The notes under the pieces were generated by a model. That model searched no databases. It was not told the DNA's origin and saw only the letters and a program-made list of their open reading frames with translations. A DNA stretch of 64,000 bases from AC-32 sp963715575 (GTDB taxonomy: Bacteria; Actinomycetota; Thermoleophilia; Gaiellales; Gaiellaceae): positions 310,001 through 374,000 of the forward strand of contig OY970250.1 in NCBI GenBank assembly GCA_963715575.1. Reading direction: 5' to 3'. A program made the translations under genes and the position numbers. This document shows positions 17,083 to 28,494 of this stretch, one piece after another. The stretch's first letter is position 1. Each line of letters opens with the position of its first letter.

Positions 17083-18394
17083 TCAGCGCGCTCGACCTCG
17101 AGCTTGCAGGAAGTGCGTCGCGCACGAGATGCAGGGGTCGTAGTTGCGGATCGTCTGCTCGCAGAGCAGCGCCAGCTCGTCGTCGGGGACGTCGAGGATG
17201 CGCTCGACGACGCCGCGCAGGTCCTCCTCGATCGTGCGCTGGTTCTGCGAGGTCGGCGGGACGATCTTCGCGTCGAGGATCGTGCCGTCGTCGTCGAGCT
17301 CGTAGCGGTGGTAGAGGATGCCGCGCGGCGCCTCGGTGCAGCCGTAGCCGACGCCCGCGCGCGGCTCGACCTCGACCGCCGGCGCGTCGGGCTCCTCGTA
17401 CTCGGCGATCAGGCGCAGCGCCTCGTCGGCCGCGTAGACGAGCTCGACCGAGCGGACGACGATGCTGCGGAACGGGTTCCGCTCGTCGGGCGTCGAGGCC
17501 GGCGTCCTTGGCGGCCTCGCGCGGCGGCGGGCGAGAGCCGGTCGGCGGAGAGCGCGAACCGCGCGAGCGGCCCGCAGAGGTAGGAGCCGCGCTCGCGACA
17601 GCGTGCGAGTGCAGCGCGTTCGACCACTCGACGTGCTCCTCGACGAAGTGGTCGTCGTACTCGGACGACGTCGATGTCGAGCCCGCGCGTTCGAGACGAT
17701 GCGGCCCGCGGTCGATCGGGTACTCGCCCGGCTCGTCGAGCGCGACGAGCTCGTAGTCCTGCTCGTAGTCCGGGAAGTCGAGCCCGGCGGTCGAGGCGCA
17801 CGGTCTCGAGCGCGATCTCGCGCGCCCGCTCGAGCTTCTCGACGAGCGGCCGCGAGCTCGCGCTTGCGCGGGCGTGCGGTACCAGCCGCCGACGCGGACG
17901 TTGATCGGGTGCACCTCGCGGCCGCCGACGACGCGTCATCACCTCGTTGCCGATCTTCTTCAGCTCGAGCGCCTGCGCGACGGCGGTCGGGATTGTCGCG
18001 CGCCAGCTCGATCGCGCTCTCGTAGCCGAGGAAGTCGGGCAGGTGGAGCATGAAGACGTGCAGCGCGTGGCTCTCGATCCACTCGCCGCAGTAGAGGAGC
18101 CGCCGCAGCGCGCGCAGCTGGCCGCCGACCTCGACGCCGCAGGCGCTGCTCCATCGCCGCGCACGAGCTCATCTGGTACGCGACGGGGCAGATCCCGCAG
18201 ATGCGCGCGGTGATGTCGGGCGCCTCGGTGAAGGCGCGGCCGCGCAGGAAGGCCTCGAAGAAGCGCGGCGGCTCGTAGATGTTCAGCTTGACGTCGTCGA
18301 CCGCGCCGCCGTCGATCTCGACGATCATCGCGCCCTCGCCCTCGACGCGGGCGAGGTAGTCGGTCTTGATCGTCTTCGTCCTGGCCCTGGCCAT
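17083..18394 (-). CDS. [NiFe]-hydrogenase large subunit, group 3b-like, frameshifted
   Basis: The gene starts at the ATG giving MARARTKTIKTDYLARVEGE. The N-terminal nickel motif is RICGICPVAYQMSS (~residue 66) and the C-terminal one is DPCISCATH, providing the four Cys ligands of the NiFe site. Tyr after CPVA, and CISCATH at the end, match soluble group 3b (NADP-linked) enzymes. Recognisable text between them (ELKKIGNEVMT, DFPDYEQDYELVALDEPGEY, NPFRSIVVRSVELVYAADEA) lies in three frames, requiring about six or seven breaks. As sequenced the C-terminus is HFLQARGRAR after the protease-cut His. It is the catalytic subunit for H2 oxidation/evolution with NAD(P). Confidence 0.85.
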
Positions 18395-19154
18395 TCGCCC
18401 GCGCACCTCTCGAACGCCGGTCGACGTTGAACGTGCGGAAGACGCCGCTCGACGCCCGCGTCGTCCATGCCGAGCACCCGCAGCTGCCTCGTCAGCGAGA
18501 CGGTGTTCGGCGTCTCCATCGGCCCGAAGCAGCCGTAGCAGCCGCGGTCGTACGCCGGGCAGAGCGCGCCGCAGCCGGCGTGCGTGACCGGGCCGAGGCA
18601 CGGGCGTGCCGTGGGCGACCATCACGCAGACGTTGCCGCGCGCGCTTGCACTCGGTGCAGACGCTCGTCGACGGGATGTTCGGCCTGCGGCCGTGCAGGA
18701 ACGCGGTGAGCACCTCGAGCAGCTGGCGCTTGTCGATCGGGCAGCCGTGCAGCTCGAAGTCGACGGGGACGTGCGCGGAGATCGGCGTCGAGGTCGCGAG
18801 GGTCGAGATGTACGCCGGGCGTCGCGTAGACGGTGGAGACGAACTCGTCCACGTCGGCGAAGTTCTTCAGCGCCTGGATCCCGCCCGCGGTCGCGCAGGC
18901 GCCGATCGTGACGAGCTTGCTTCGAGACGCGGCGCACCTCCTGGATCCGCTCGGCGTCGTGCGCGGTCGTGACCGAGCCCTCGACGAGCGAGAGGTCGTA
19001 CGGGCCCTTCGCGGTCGCGCGCCGCGCCTCGAGGAAGTAGGCGATCTCGACCTCGCCGGCGAGCGCGAGCAGCTCGTCCTCGCAGTCGAGCAGCGACAGC
19101 TGGCAGCCGTCGCAGGAGGCGAACTTCCAGACCGCGAGCTTCGGCTTCGCTCAT
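18395..19154 (-). CDS. [NiFe]-hydrogenase small subunit, group 3b-like, frameshifted
   Basis: The ATG at 19154 overlaps the stop of the FAD subunit gene (ATGA). Bridging early breaks gives LAVWKFASCDGCQLSLLDCE, the proximal-cluster Cys motif of group 3 small subunits. Next come VTIGACATAGGIQALKNFAD, PVDFELHGCPIDKRQLLE, IPSTSVCTECK and CGALCPAYDRGCYGCFGP, with the remaining cluster ligands. No Tat signal is present, as expected for a cytoplasmic enzyme. At least five frame breaks separate these segments. The C-terminus near 18395-18450 (RTFNVDRPAFERCAGEW) cannot be ended exactly. It passes electrons from the NiFe site to the Fe-S/FAD partners. Confidence 0.8.
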
Positions 19155-19982
19155 AGCTCTCGCACCGCCAGCAGCGGCTCGACCTCGTCCCAGCGGTAGA
19201 CGGGCCCGTCGCGGCAGATCAGCGTCGGGCCGAGCTGGCAGTGGCCGCAGTAGGCCGACGCCGCAGCTGCATGTTCCGCTCCATCGAGATGTAGATCCGC
19301 TCCGGCGCGACGCCGCGCTCGAGCAGCGCCTGCGCGCGTCGAATTCGCATCATGATCTCCGGGCCGCAGACGAAGCGCCGTCGCCGCACGCCGGGTCGAA
19401 GCGCGCCGTCGCCGATCAGCTTGGCGACGACGCCGACCTTGCCCGCGCCAGCCCGCGCTCGGCCGCGTCGACGGTGACCTCGACCTGCGAGTCGTGCGCC
19501 GCCAGCGCTCGAGCTCGTCGCGGTAGAGCAGCTCGGCGGGCGTGCGGCTGCCGTAGAGCAGCGCCGCCTCGCCGAAGTCGGCGCGCCGGCGCACGAGCTC
19601 GTAGACGACCCCGCGCAGCGGCGCGAGGCCGATCCCGCCGGCGACGATCACGAGCCGCATCGCCGCCCTCGCCGAGCGGCCAGGCGTTGCCGAACGGCCC
19701 GCGCACGCCGAGCACGGTGCCGGGCTCGGCCGCGCAGATCGCCTCGGTCGACCGCGCCGACCGCCCGCACCGTGTGGACCAGCACGCCCGTCCGGCCGGC
19801 CCGAGACCGAGATCGGCACCTCGCCGATCCCGAACGCGTAGAGCATCGTGAACTGCCCGGGCGCGACGGCCGAGCGGCTCGCCCGCGACGGGCTCGAGCT
19901 CGAGCGTCCACGTGTCGCCCGTCTCGCGCTTGCGGCGCGTGACGCGGAACGGCCGGGGCGCCATCGGCGCGAGCGTGCTCAG
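19151..19982 (-). CDS. FAD/NAD(P)-binding hydrogenase gamma subunit, frameshifted
   Basis: The product resembles HydG/AsrB-type ferredoxin-NADP reductase subunits. The segments in order are RPFRVTRRKRETGDTWTLEL, FTMLYAFGIGEVPISVSG (FAD-binding RxYS-like region), AICAAEPGTVLGVRGPFGNA, RLVIVAGGIGLAPLRGVVYE (NAD(P)-binding Gly loop), EIMMRI, and finally CGHCQLGPTLICRDGPVYRW, which carries the [2Fe-2S] Cys. At least six breaks separate these. As sequenced, the N-terminal part is continuous with the cNMP-binding protein through a CTG at 19982, with no stop between. It links hydrogenase electrons to NAD(P)H. Confidence 0.78.
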
Positions 19983-20431
19983 CGAGCCGTCGTCGCCATA
20001 CAGGTCCAGGAGCCGGAGCCTCGTCCACTGCAGGCGCTCGATCATCACCTGCGCGAAGCGGGACATCAGCTCGTAGCCGAGCGCGGGATCGGCCTCGCAC
20101 TTGCCGCGCAGGCAGGCGCCGTCGAACGCGGTCGCCCGCAGCGGCGTCAGCGCCCGCGCGTCGAAGTGCCAGCGGTAGGGCGGGAACAGCCACGACCAGC
20201 CGACGACCTCGCCGGCCTCGAGCGTCTCGATCATCGCCGGCCCGCGCGCCGGCACGTACGTCTCGAGCGCGACCGTCCCGTGGCGGACGAGGTAGAAGGT
20301 GTCGGCCTGGTCGCCCTCGCGGAAGAGGACGGTCGCCCTGGTCGAAGTGGACGTTGCTCCCGCAGCCCGCGATCAGCTCCAGCTGGTCGGGGGCGAGCCC
20401 GTGGAAGACGGGCACGTCGCGCAGCAGCTCC

Positions 20432-20445
<14 letters not shown>
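19983..20445 (-). CDS. Cyclic-nucleotide-binding (cupin-like) domain protein of the hydrogenase operon, frameshifted
   Basis: The ATG at 20445 gives MEAIEELLRDVPVFHGLAP, overlapping the end of the Fe-S subunit gene by 14 bases. After one break near 20340 the text continues TVLFREGDQADTFYLVRHG, ETYVPARGPAMIETLEAGEV and VVGWSWLFPPYRWHFDARA. This is the cNMP-binding jelly roll of Crp/Fnr proteins. The Crp helix-turn-helix is absent: the segment after the roll (EADPALGYELMSRFAQVMIE) is only the dimerisation-like helix. It is therefore probably a ligand or redox sensor, or a structural subunit, rather than a DNA-binding factor. It reads in frame into the FAD subunit, so it may be a true fusion or a lost stop. 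Confidence 0.72.
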
Positions 20446-21563
<1,118 letters not shown>

Positions 21564-21596
21564 GTTGTGAGAATCACCCCGAGCGACGGAGGCTAC

Positions 21597-21614
21597 ATCC
21601 GGGCCTTCCCGGAT
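21597..21614. promoter_or_regulatory. Perfect 7-4-7 palindrome in the hydrogenase divergent promoter
   Basis: ATCCGGG (21597-21603) and CCCGGAT (21608-21614) are exact reverse complements separated by CCTT. The element sits in the 84-base gap between the starts of the hydrogenase structural operon and hypF, about 34 bases before each start. A dimeric regulator controlling both operons would fit, but no regulator for it is known from this window. Confidence 0.45.
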
Positions 21615-21647
21615 TGCCAGTGCGGCCAAGCGCGGTTCAATGCACCA

Positions 21648-23786
21648 ATGAGCCGCCGTCGCTTTCGCGTCTCCGGCGTCGTCCAGGGCGTCGGCTTCCG
21701 GCCGTTCGTCTACGGGCTCGCGACGCGGCGCGGGCTGGGCGGCTTCGTCCTGAACGACGGCGACGGCGTCGTGGTCGAGGTCGAGGGCGAGGAGGGCGCG
21801 CTCGAGCGTTCGCCGAAGGGCTGCGGACGGAGGCGCCGCCGCTCGCGCGCGTCGAGGCAGTTGTCGCGGAGCCGCTGCCGCCGCGGGGCGAGCGGTCCTT
21901 CCGCATCGTCGCGAGCCGGCCGCACCGGCGGCGCGGCGCTGATCCCGCCGGACGTCGCCACCTGCGACGACTGCCTGCGCGAGCTGTTCGACCCGGCCGA
22001 CCGCCGTTACCGCTACCCGTTCGTCAACTGCACCCGGTGCGGCCCGCGCTTCACGATCGTTCGCTCGGCCCCCTACGACCGGGCGAACACGACGATGGCG
22101 GGCTTTCGGCTCTGCGCGGACTGCCGCCGCGAGTACGAGGACCCGCTCGACCGGCGCTTCCACGCCGAGCCGACCTGCTGCCCCGCGTGCGGGCCGCGGC
22201 TGACGATGCCGCTCGAGGAGGCGGTCGGGCTGCTGCGCGACGGGCGGATCCTGGCCGTCAAGGGCCTGGGCGGCTACCACCTCGCCTGCGACGCGGCCGA
22301 CGAGGACGCGGTCGCCCGTCTGCGAGCTCGAAAGCACCGCGAGGAGAAGCCGTTCGCGGTGCTGACGGCCGAGCCCGCCTCGCTGGCCGAGCGTCTCGCC
22401 GGCCGAGCTCGAGCTGCTGCGCTCGCCGGCGCGGCCGGTCGTGCTCGTTCGCCGGCGCGAGAGCGCCGTGGTCGCCGGTCGGTCGCGCCCGGGACCCCGT
22501 GGCTCGGGCTGCTGCTGCCCTACTCGCCGCTCCACCACCTGCTGGCCGCCGACTTCGACGGGCCGCTCGTGCTGACGAGCGGGAACGCTCGCGACGAGCC
22601 GATCGCGACGAGGACGACGGAGGCACGCCGGCGGCTCGACGGAATCGCCGACGCCTTCCTCGGCCACGACCGCCCGATCCACCGCCGCTGCGAGGACTCG
22701 ATCGTCCGGGCCGGCCACCCGCTGCGCCGCTCGCGCGGGTACGTGCCCTCGGCGCTGCCGCTCTCCGACGCCGCTCCCGCCGCTCGTCGCCGCAGGGGCC
22801 GAGCTGAAGAGCACGTTCTGCGTCGCTCGCGGACGCGAGGCGTTCCTGTCGCCGCACCTCGGCGACCTCGACTCGGAAGCCGCCTACCGCGCCTTCCGCG
22901 CCGACCTCGAGCTCTACCTGGCGATGCTCGCCTCGAGCCCGAGCTCGTCGTTCACGACTTGCATCCCGAGTACCTGGCGACGAAGTGGGCGCGCGAGCAG
23001 GACGCCGAGCTCGTCGGCGTGCAGCATCACCACGCGCATGCGGCCGCCTGCCTGGCCGAGCACGGCGAGACCGGCCCCGCGCTCGCACTCGTCTTCGACG
23101 GCACCGGCTACGGCACCGACGGGACGCTCTGGGGCGGCGAGCTCCTGCGCTGCGACCTCGCCGGCTTCGAGCGGCTCGCGCACCTGGAGCCGGTCCCGCT
23201 GCCGGGCGGCGAGGCGGCGATCCGTGAGCCGTGGCGCATGGCGGCCGTGCACCTGGAACGTGCCGGGCTCGAGGTGCCCTGGCCGGAGTGGGCGCAGGTG
23301 CGCGAGAGCCTGAAGCTCGACCCGCCGCTCGCCTCCGGCATCGGCCGCCTGTTCGACGCGGTCGCGGCGGTGCTCGGTCTCCGGGAGCAGGTCAGCTACG
23401 AGGGCCAGGCGGCGATCGAGCTCGAGCAGCTGGCCGGCGGGCGGCCCGCCGAGCCGTTCCCGTGGAGCTTCGGCGACCCGACGGAGCTAGTAACAGTCTG
23501 TTACTTGGAGCTTCGGCAGGGACGCCCGCGCGAGGAGGTGGCGGCGCGCTTCCACGAGACGGTTGCGGCCGCCGCCGCGGAGGCCTGCGCTGCGATCGGC
23601 GAGCCGCGGACGGTCGTGCTCTCGGGCGGCAGCTTCCAGAACCTGCGTCTGCTGGCCTCGACCCGCGAGCGGCTCGAGCAACAAGGCTTCCGCGTCCTCT
23701 CGCACCGGCTGGTACCGCCGAACGACGGCGGCATAAGCTATGGCCAGGCGGCAGTCGCCGCGAGGAGGACCGCGTCATGTGCCTAG
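21648..23786 (+). CDS. hypF: Carbamoyltransferase HypF, frameshifted
   Basis: The gene starts at the ATG giving MSRRRFRVSGVVQGVGFRPF, an acylphosphatase domain. Two CxxC zinc fingers follow (CDDCLRELFDP with CTRCGPRF, and CADCRREYED with CCPACGPRL), then a YrdC-like domain (GGYHLACDAADEDAVARLRA). The Kae1-like carbamoyltransferase domain has VQHHHAHAAACLAEHG and FDGTGYGTDG. About six breaks (around 21805, 21915, 22400, 22490, 22780 and 22930) alternate the frame; total length (~712 residues) is normal. HypF makes the S-carbamoyl group on HypE, the precursor of the iron cyanide ligands. Its stop overlaps the hypC start by 10 bases. Confidence 0.88.
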   Translation: MSRRRFRVSGVVQGVGFRPFVYGLATRRGLGGFVLNDGDGVVVEVEGEEGALERSPKGCGRRRRRSRASRQLSRSRCRRGASGPSASSRAGRTGGAALIPPDVATCDDCLRELFDPADRRYRYPFVNCTRCGPRFTIVRSAPYDRANTTMAGFRLCADCRREYEDPLDRRFHAEPTCCPACGPRLTMPLEEAVGLLRDGRILAVKGLGGYHLACDAADEDAVARLRARKHREEKPFAVLTAEPASLAERLAGRARAAALAGAAGRARSPARERRGRRSVAPGTPWLGLLLPYSPLHHLLAADFDGPLVLTSGNARDEPIATRTTEARRRLDGIADAFLGHDRPIHRRCEDSIVRAGHPLRRSRGYVPSALPLSDAAPAARRRRGRAEEHVLRRSRTRGVPVAAPRRPRLGSRLPRLPRRPRALPGDARLEPELVVHDLHPEYLATKWAREQDAELVGVQHHHAHAAACLAEHGETGPALALVFDGTGYGTDGTLWGGELLRCDLAGFERLAHLEPVPLPGGEAAIREPWRMAAVHLERAGLEVPWPEWAQVRESLKLDPPLASGIGRLFDAVAAVLGLREQVSYEGQAAIELEQLAGGRPAEPFPWSFGDPTELVTVCYLELRQGRPREEVAARFHETVAAAAAEACAAIGEPRTVVLSGGSFQNLRLLASTRERLEQQGFRVLSHRLVPPNDGGISYGQAAVAARRTASCA

Positions 23787-24043
23787 GGATCCCGGCCCAG
23801 ATCGTCGAGCTCGTCGATGCCGACGCGGGCATCGCCAAGGCCGAGATCTCCGGCGTGCGCCGCGACGTCTCCGTTGCGCTCTGTCCCGAGGCGCAGGTCG
23901 ACGACTGGGTGCTCGTGCACGTGGGCTTCGCGCTCTCGCGGATCGACGAGGAACAGGCGCGCGAGACACTCGAGCTGCTCGAGCAGATGGGCGAGGCCTA
24001 CGAGCAGGAGCTGCGCGAGATCCGCGAGAGCGCGGCCACGTGA
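23777..24043 (+). CDS. hypC: Hydrogenase assembly chaperone HypC
   Basis: This intact protein of 88 residues starts MCLGIPAQIVEL. The Met-Cys start (Cys2) binds the Fe(CN)2CO precursor together with HypD and delivers it to the large subunit. DVSVALCPEAQVDDWVLVHV and GFALSRIDEEQARETLELL are the family core and C-terminal helix. It overlaps hypF by 10 bases and the next small gene by four (GTGA). Unlike most of the locus it has no frame break. Confidence 0.95.
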   Translation: MCLGIPAQIVELVDADAGIAKAEISGVRRDVSVALCPEAQVDDWVLVHVGFALSRIDEEQARETLELLEQMGEAYEQELREIRESAAT

Positions 24044-24231
24044 AGCCCGAGCACTGCATCACCTGCTCGGACGAGGCGGTCGCCGCGCTCGTCGTCGAGG
24101 TGGACGGCTCCAACGCGACCGTCGAGCTCGACGGCAACCGCGAGCGCGTCGGGATCGAGCTCGTCGAGCCGGTCGAGCCCGGCGACACGCTCCTCTGTCA
24201 CGCGGGCATCGCCCTGGAGAAGCTGGCGTGA
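24040..24231 (+). CDS. Second HypC/HupF-like small protein without the N-terminal Cys2 motif
   Basis: This 63-residue protein starts at GTG 24040, overlapping the hypC stop. It reads MKPEHCITCSDEAVAALVVE and ends DTLLCHAGIALEKLA. The beta-barrel core and the GDTxLxHAGIA ending match HypC, but the mature Cys2 start (MCxGxP) is replaced by a CITC element at residues 6-9. Such short HypC-like genes accompany actinobacterial hyp operons. Whether it chaperones a different step or stabilises HypD is unknown. The stop TGA overlaps the hypD GTG start. Confidence 0.8.
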   Translation: MKPEHCITCSDEAVAALVVEVDGSNATVELDGNRERVGIELVEPVEPGDTLLCHAGIALEKLA

Positions 24232-25334
24232 AGTACCTCGACGAGTTCCGCGACGGCGAGCTGGCGCAGAAGCTCTCGCATGAGCTCCAGACGCTGGCCG
24301 AGCCCGGTCACGAGGTGAAGATCATGGAGGTGTGCGGCGGCCACACGCACTCGATCTACAAGCACGGCATCGAGCAGCTCGTGCCCGACGAGGTCGACTT
24401 CGTCCACGGGCCCGGCTGCCCGGTCTGCGTGATCCCGATGGGCCGCGTCGACGACGCGATTGCCCTCGCCGAGCGCCCGGAGGTGATCTTCACGACCTTC
24501 GGCGACATGCTGCGCGTGCCCGGCGGGCGCGGCTCGCTGCTCGAGGCGAAGGCGCGCGGCGCCGACGTGCGCATGGTCTACTCGCCGCTCGACGCGCTCG
24601 AGCTGGCGCGCCGCAACCCCGAGCGCGAGGTCGTCTTCTTCGCGATCGGCTTCGAGACGACCGCGCCCGCCACCGCGCTGACCCTGCTGCGCGCCCGGGC
24701 CGAGGGCGTGCGCAACTTCTCGGCCTTCTGCAACCACGTCACGATCGCGCCGCCGCTGCGCGCGATCCTCGACTCGCCGGGCCTGAAGCTCGAGGCGTTC
24801 ATCGCGCCCGGCCACGTCTCGACGGTGATCGGGACCCGGCCGTACGACTTCATCGTCGAGGAATACGGCAAGCCGGTGGTCGTCACCGCGTTCGAGCCGC
24901 TCGACATCCTGCAGGCGGTCGTGATGCTGCTGCGCCAGCTGCGCGACGGCCGTTGCGAGGTCGAGAACCAGTACACGCGCGTCGTGCGGCGCGACGGCAA
25001 TCCGCGCGCGCTCGCGGCGCTCGAGGAGACGATGGAGCTGCGCGAGACCTTCGAGTGGCGCGGGCTCGGCTGGATCGAGCAGAGCGCGCTGAAGCTGCGA
25101 CCCGAGCTCGCCGACTGGGACGCGGAGGCCCGCTTCGAGCTCCCGGGCGACCGCGTCGAGGATCCGAAGGCCTGCCAGTGCGGCGAGGTGCTGATCGGCG
25201 CGATCAAGCCGTGGGAGTGCCGGGTCTTCGGCACCGCCTGCACGCCCGAGCGGCCGATCGGCACCTGCATGGTCTCGAGCGAGGGCGCCTGCGCGGCCTA
25301 CTACAACTACGGCCGCCTGTCCGTGCCCGCGTGA
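24228..25334 (+). CDS. hypD: Hydrogenase formation protein HypD
   Basis: The protein has 368 residues from GTG 24228 and is fully intact. Family motifs are EVCGGHTHSIYKHGI (catalytic Cys), HGPGCPVCVIPMGR (thiol pair), FFAIGFETTAPATA, FCNHVTIAPP, FIAPGHVSTVIG and the C-terminal [4Fe-4S] Cys set in KACQCGEVLIG, CRVFGTACTPERPIGTCMVS and EGACAAYYNYGR. HypD with HypC assembles the Fe(CN)2CO unit. Four-base GTGA overlaps join it to its neighbours on both sides. Confidence 0.97.
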   Translation: MKYLDEFRDGELAQKLSHELQTLAEPGHEVKIMEVCGGHTHSIYKHGIEQLVPDEVDFVHGPGCPVCVIPMGRVDDAIALAERPEVIFTTFGDMLRVPGGRGSLLEAKARGADVRMVYSPLDALELARRNPEREVVFFAIGFETTAPATALTLLRARAEGVRNFSAFCNHVTIAPPLRAILDSPGLKLEAFIAPGHVSTVIGTRPYDFIVEEYGKPVVVTAFEPLDILQAVVMLLRQLRDGRCEVENQYTRVVRRDGNPRALAALEETMELRETFEWRGLGWIEQSALKLRPELADWDAEARFELPGDRVEDPKACQCGEVLIGAIKPWECRVFGTACTPERPIGTCMVSSEGACAAYYNYGRLSVPA

Positions 25335-26366
25335 CGTCAGCGCAGGCCGCGGCTTCGCGACGAGCTCGTCACGCTCGCGCACGGCGCCGGCGGCAAGGCC
25401 TCCCGCGCGCTGGTCGAGGGGCTCTTCCTCGAGGAGCTCGGCAACCCGCTGCTCGACCCGCTCGGCGACTCGGCGCTGCTCGAGCTGAACGGCTCGCGGC
25501 TCGCGTTCACGACCGACTCCTACGTCGTCAAGCCGCTCGAGTTCCCGGGCGGCGACATCGGCGAGCTGGCGGTCAACGGGACGGTGAACGACCTGGCCGT
25601 CTCGGGCGCGCGGCCGCTCGCGCTCTCGGCCGGGTTCGTGGTCGAGGAGGGCTTCCCGGTGGCGCGAGCTACGGCGCCTCGCCGCCTCGATGGCTCGCGC
25701 AGCGCAGGCCGCCGGGGTGGTCGTCGCGACCGGCGACACGAAGGTCGTCGAGCGCGGCAAGGCGGACGGGCTCTACGTCAACACGGCCGGGATCGGCCTC
25801 GTCGGCGAGCGCGTGCGGCTCGGTGCCGGCCGCGCCCTGGCCGGGCGACCGGGTGCTCGTCTCGGGCACGCTCGGCGACCACGGCATGGCCGTGATGGTC
25901 GCCCGCGGCGAGCTCGCGCTCGAGGTCGAGCTCGAGAGCGACACCGCGCCGGTGCACGAGCTGGCCGCGTCGCTGCTCGAGCTCGGAGACGCGGCTGCGC
26001 TGGCTGCGCGACCCGACGCGCGGCGGCCTGGCAACCGCGCTGAACGAGCTCGCGCGCGAGACGTCGCTCGCCGTCTACCTCGAGGAGGCCGCGCTGCCGC
26101 TGCGGCGGGAGGTCGTCGGCGCCTGCGAGATCCTCGGCATCGACCCGCTCTACGTCGCGAACGAGGGCAAGCTCGTCGCGGTCGTCGCCCCTGAGGCGGC
26201 CGGCGAGGCGCTCGAGCGGCTGCGCTCGCATGCGCTCGGCGCGGAAGCCGCGCTCGTGGGCGAGATCCGCGCCGAGCCCGAGGGCCTCGTCCTGCTGGAT
26301 ACGGCCTTCGGCGGCAGCAGGATCGTCGACATGCTCGTCGGCGACCCGCTGCCCCGCATCTGCTGA
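25331..26366 (+). CDS. hypE: Carbamoyl dehydratase HypE, frameshifted
   Basis: A GTG at 25331 overlaps the hypD stop. After one break, LVTLAHGAGGKASRALVEG and DSALLELNGSRLAFTTDSYV show the PurM-like N-domain. VVATGDTKVVERGKADGLYV and LVSGTLGDHGMAVMVARGEL follow, then LRWLRDPTRGGLATALNELA. The protein ends GDPLPRIC, with the C-terminal Cys that is carbamoylated by HypF and dehydrated to thiocyanate. Breaks lie near 25355, 25665, 25845 and 25990. Length (~345 residues) is normal. It closes the hypFCCDE operon. Confidence 0.88.
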
Positions 26367-26464
26367 GCGCCGGCCATCGGGGAGAGGCCTGATCGTTCCT
26401 ACGCCCTTTTTCGGATGCCCTCGCGACCCGCGCGCGGAACAGTGGTCACGACAAGGAGGTGACC

Positions 26465-26908
26465 ATGAGCGAGTTGATGCTGGAACGGGGCACGGAGCGG
26501 CGCGGCCTGGCCGAGATCGAGGTCTCGGAGGCGATGCACCCGGGCGTGCTCACCTGCCCGCTGGAGACGTCGCTCCGCGACGTCGCCCGGATGATGGCGC
26601 TCTACCGGATCCACGCGGTCGTCGCCTACGGCGAGGACACCGACGACGTGGACGGGGCGGGCCTCTGGGGCGTCGTGACCGACCTCGACCTCGTGCAGGC
26701 GACGGTCGGGAGCGAGCTCGAGGACCGCACCGCGGGAGGGACCGCCGTCACACCGGCGCTGACGATCGCGGCCGAGGACACGCTGCAGCGCGCCGCGCAG
26801 CTGATGAGCGAGCACGAGGTGACGCATCTCATCGTCGTCGCGCCCGGCTCGAAGCGGCCGGTCGGCGTGCTCTCGACGCTCGACATCGCGCGGGCTCTCG
26901 CCGCGTGA
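26465..26908 (+). CDS. Two-CBS-domain protein
   Basis: This 147-residue protein lies behind an excellent ribosome-binding site (AAGGAGGT at 26453-26460). That site fixes the ATG at 26465 over a nearer-upstream GTG lying inside it. Two CBS motifs (EAMHPGVLTCPLETSLRDVA and TPALTIAAEDTLQRAAQLM, each ending in a GVVTDLDL or GVLSTLDIA strand) form one Bateman module. Such stand-alone modules bind adenosine nucleotides and regulate partners. It follows hypE by 98 bases on the same strand and may read the energy state for the adjacent metabolism; no partner can be named. Confidence 0.88.
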   Translation: MSELMLERGTERRGLAEIEVSEAMHPGVLTCPLETSLRDVARMMALYRIHAVVAYGEDTDDVDGAGLWGVVTDLDLVQATVGSELEDRTAGGTAVTPALTIAAEDTLQRAAQLMSEHEVTHLIVVAPGSKRPVGVLSTLDIARALAA

Positions 26909-26921
26909 GAGCCGCAGAGCT

Positions 26922-28361
<1,440 letters not shown>

Positions 28362-28410
28362 GTCTCCAGCCAGTGTCGGCGGCGGGCCGCTCGCCGCCAT
28401 CCGGCAGCAG

Positions 28411-28448
28411 CCGAACGCTCGCTGCGGCTTTTCCGCAGCGTTGCTCGG
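28411..28448 (+). promoter_or_regulatory. Stem-loop in the 5' leader of fhs
   Basis: CGCTGCGG (28420-28427) and CCGCAGCG (28433-28440) form a perfect 8-base stem with loop CTTTT. An outer CCGA/TCGG pair (28411-28414, 28445-28448) extends it. It lies 47-84 bases upstream of the fhs ATG. It could be a leader structure or an attenuator, but I do not recognise a riboswitch class in it. Confidence 0.35.
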
Positions 28449-28494
28449 TGCTCCGCCTGATGGCGCGCGCAGCTGGAGAGCCGATGCTGCGGTC

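Noticed and set aside
21567..21577. GTGAGAATCAC as a Crp/cAMP operator near the hydrogenase start
   Set aside because: The half-sites GTGA/TCAC are only 3 bases apart instead of 6, and the cNMP protein in the operon lacks a DNA-binding domain.
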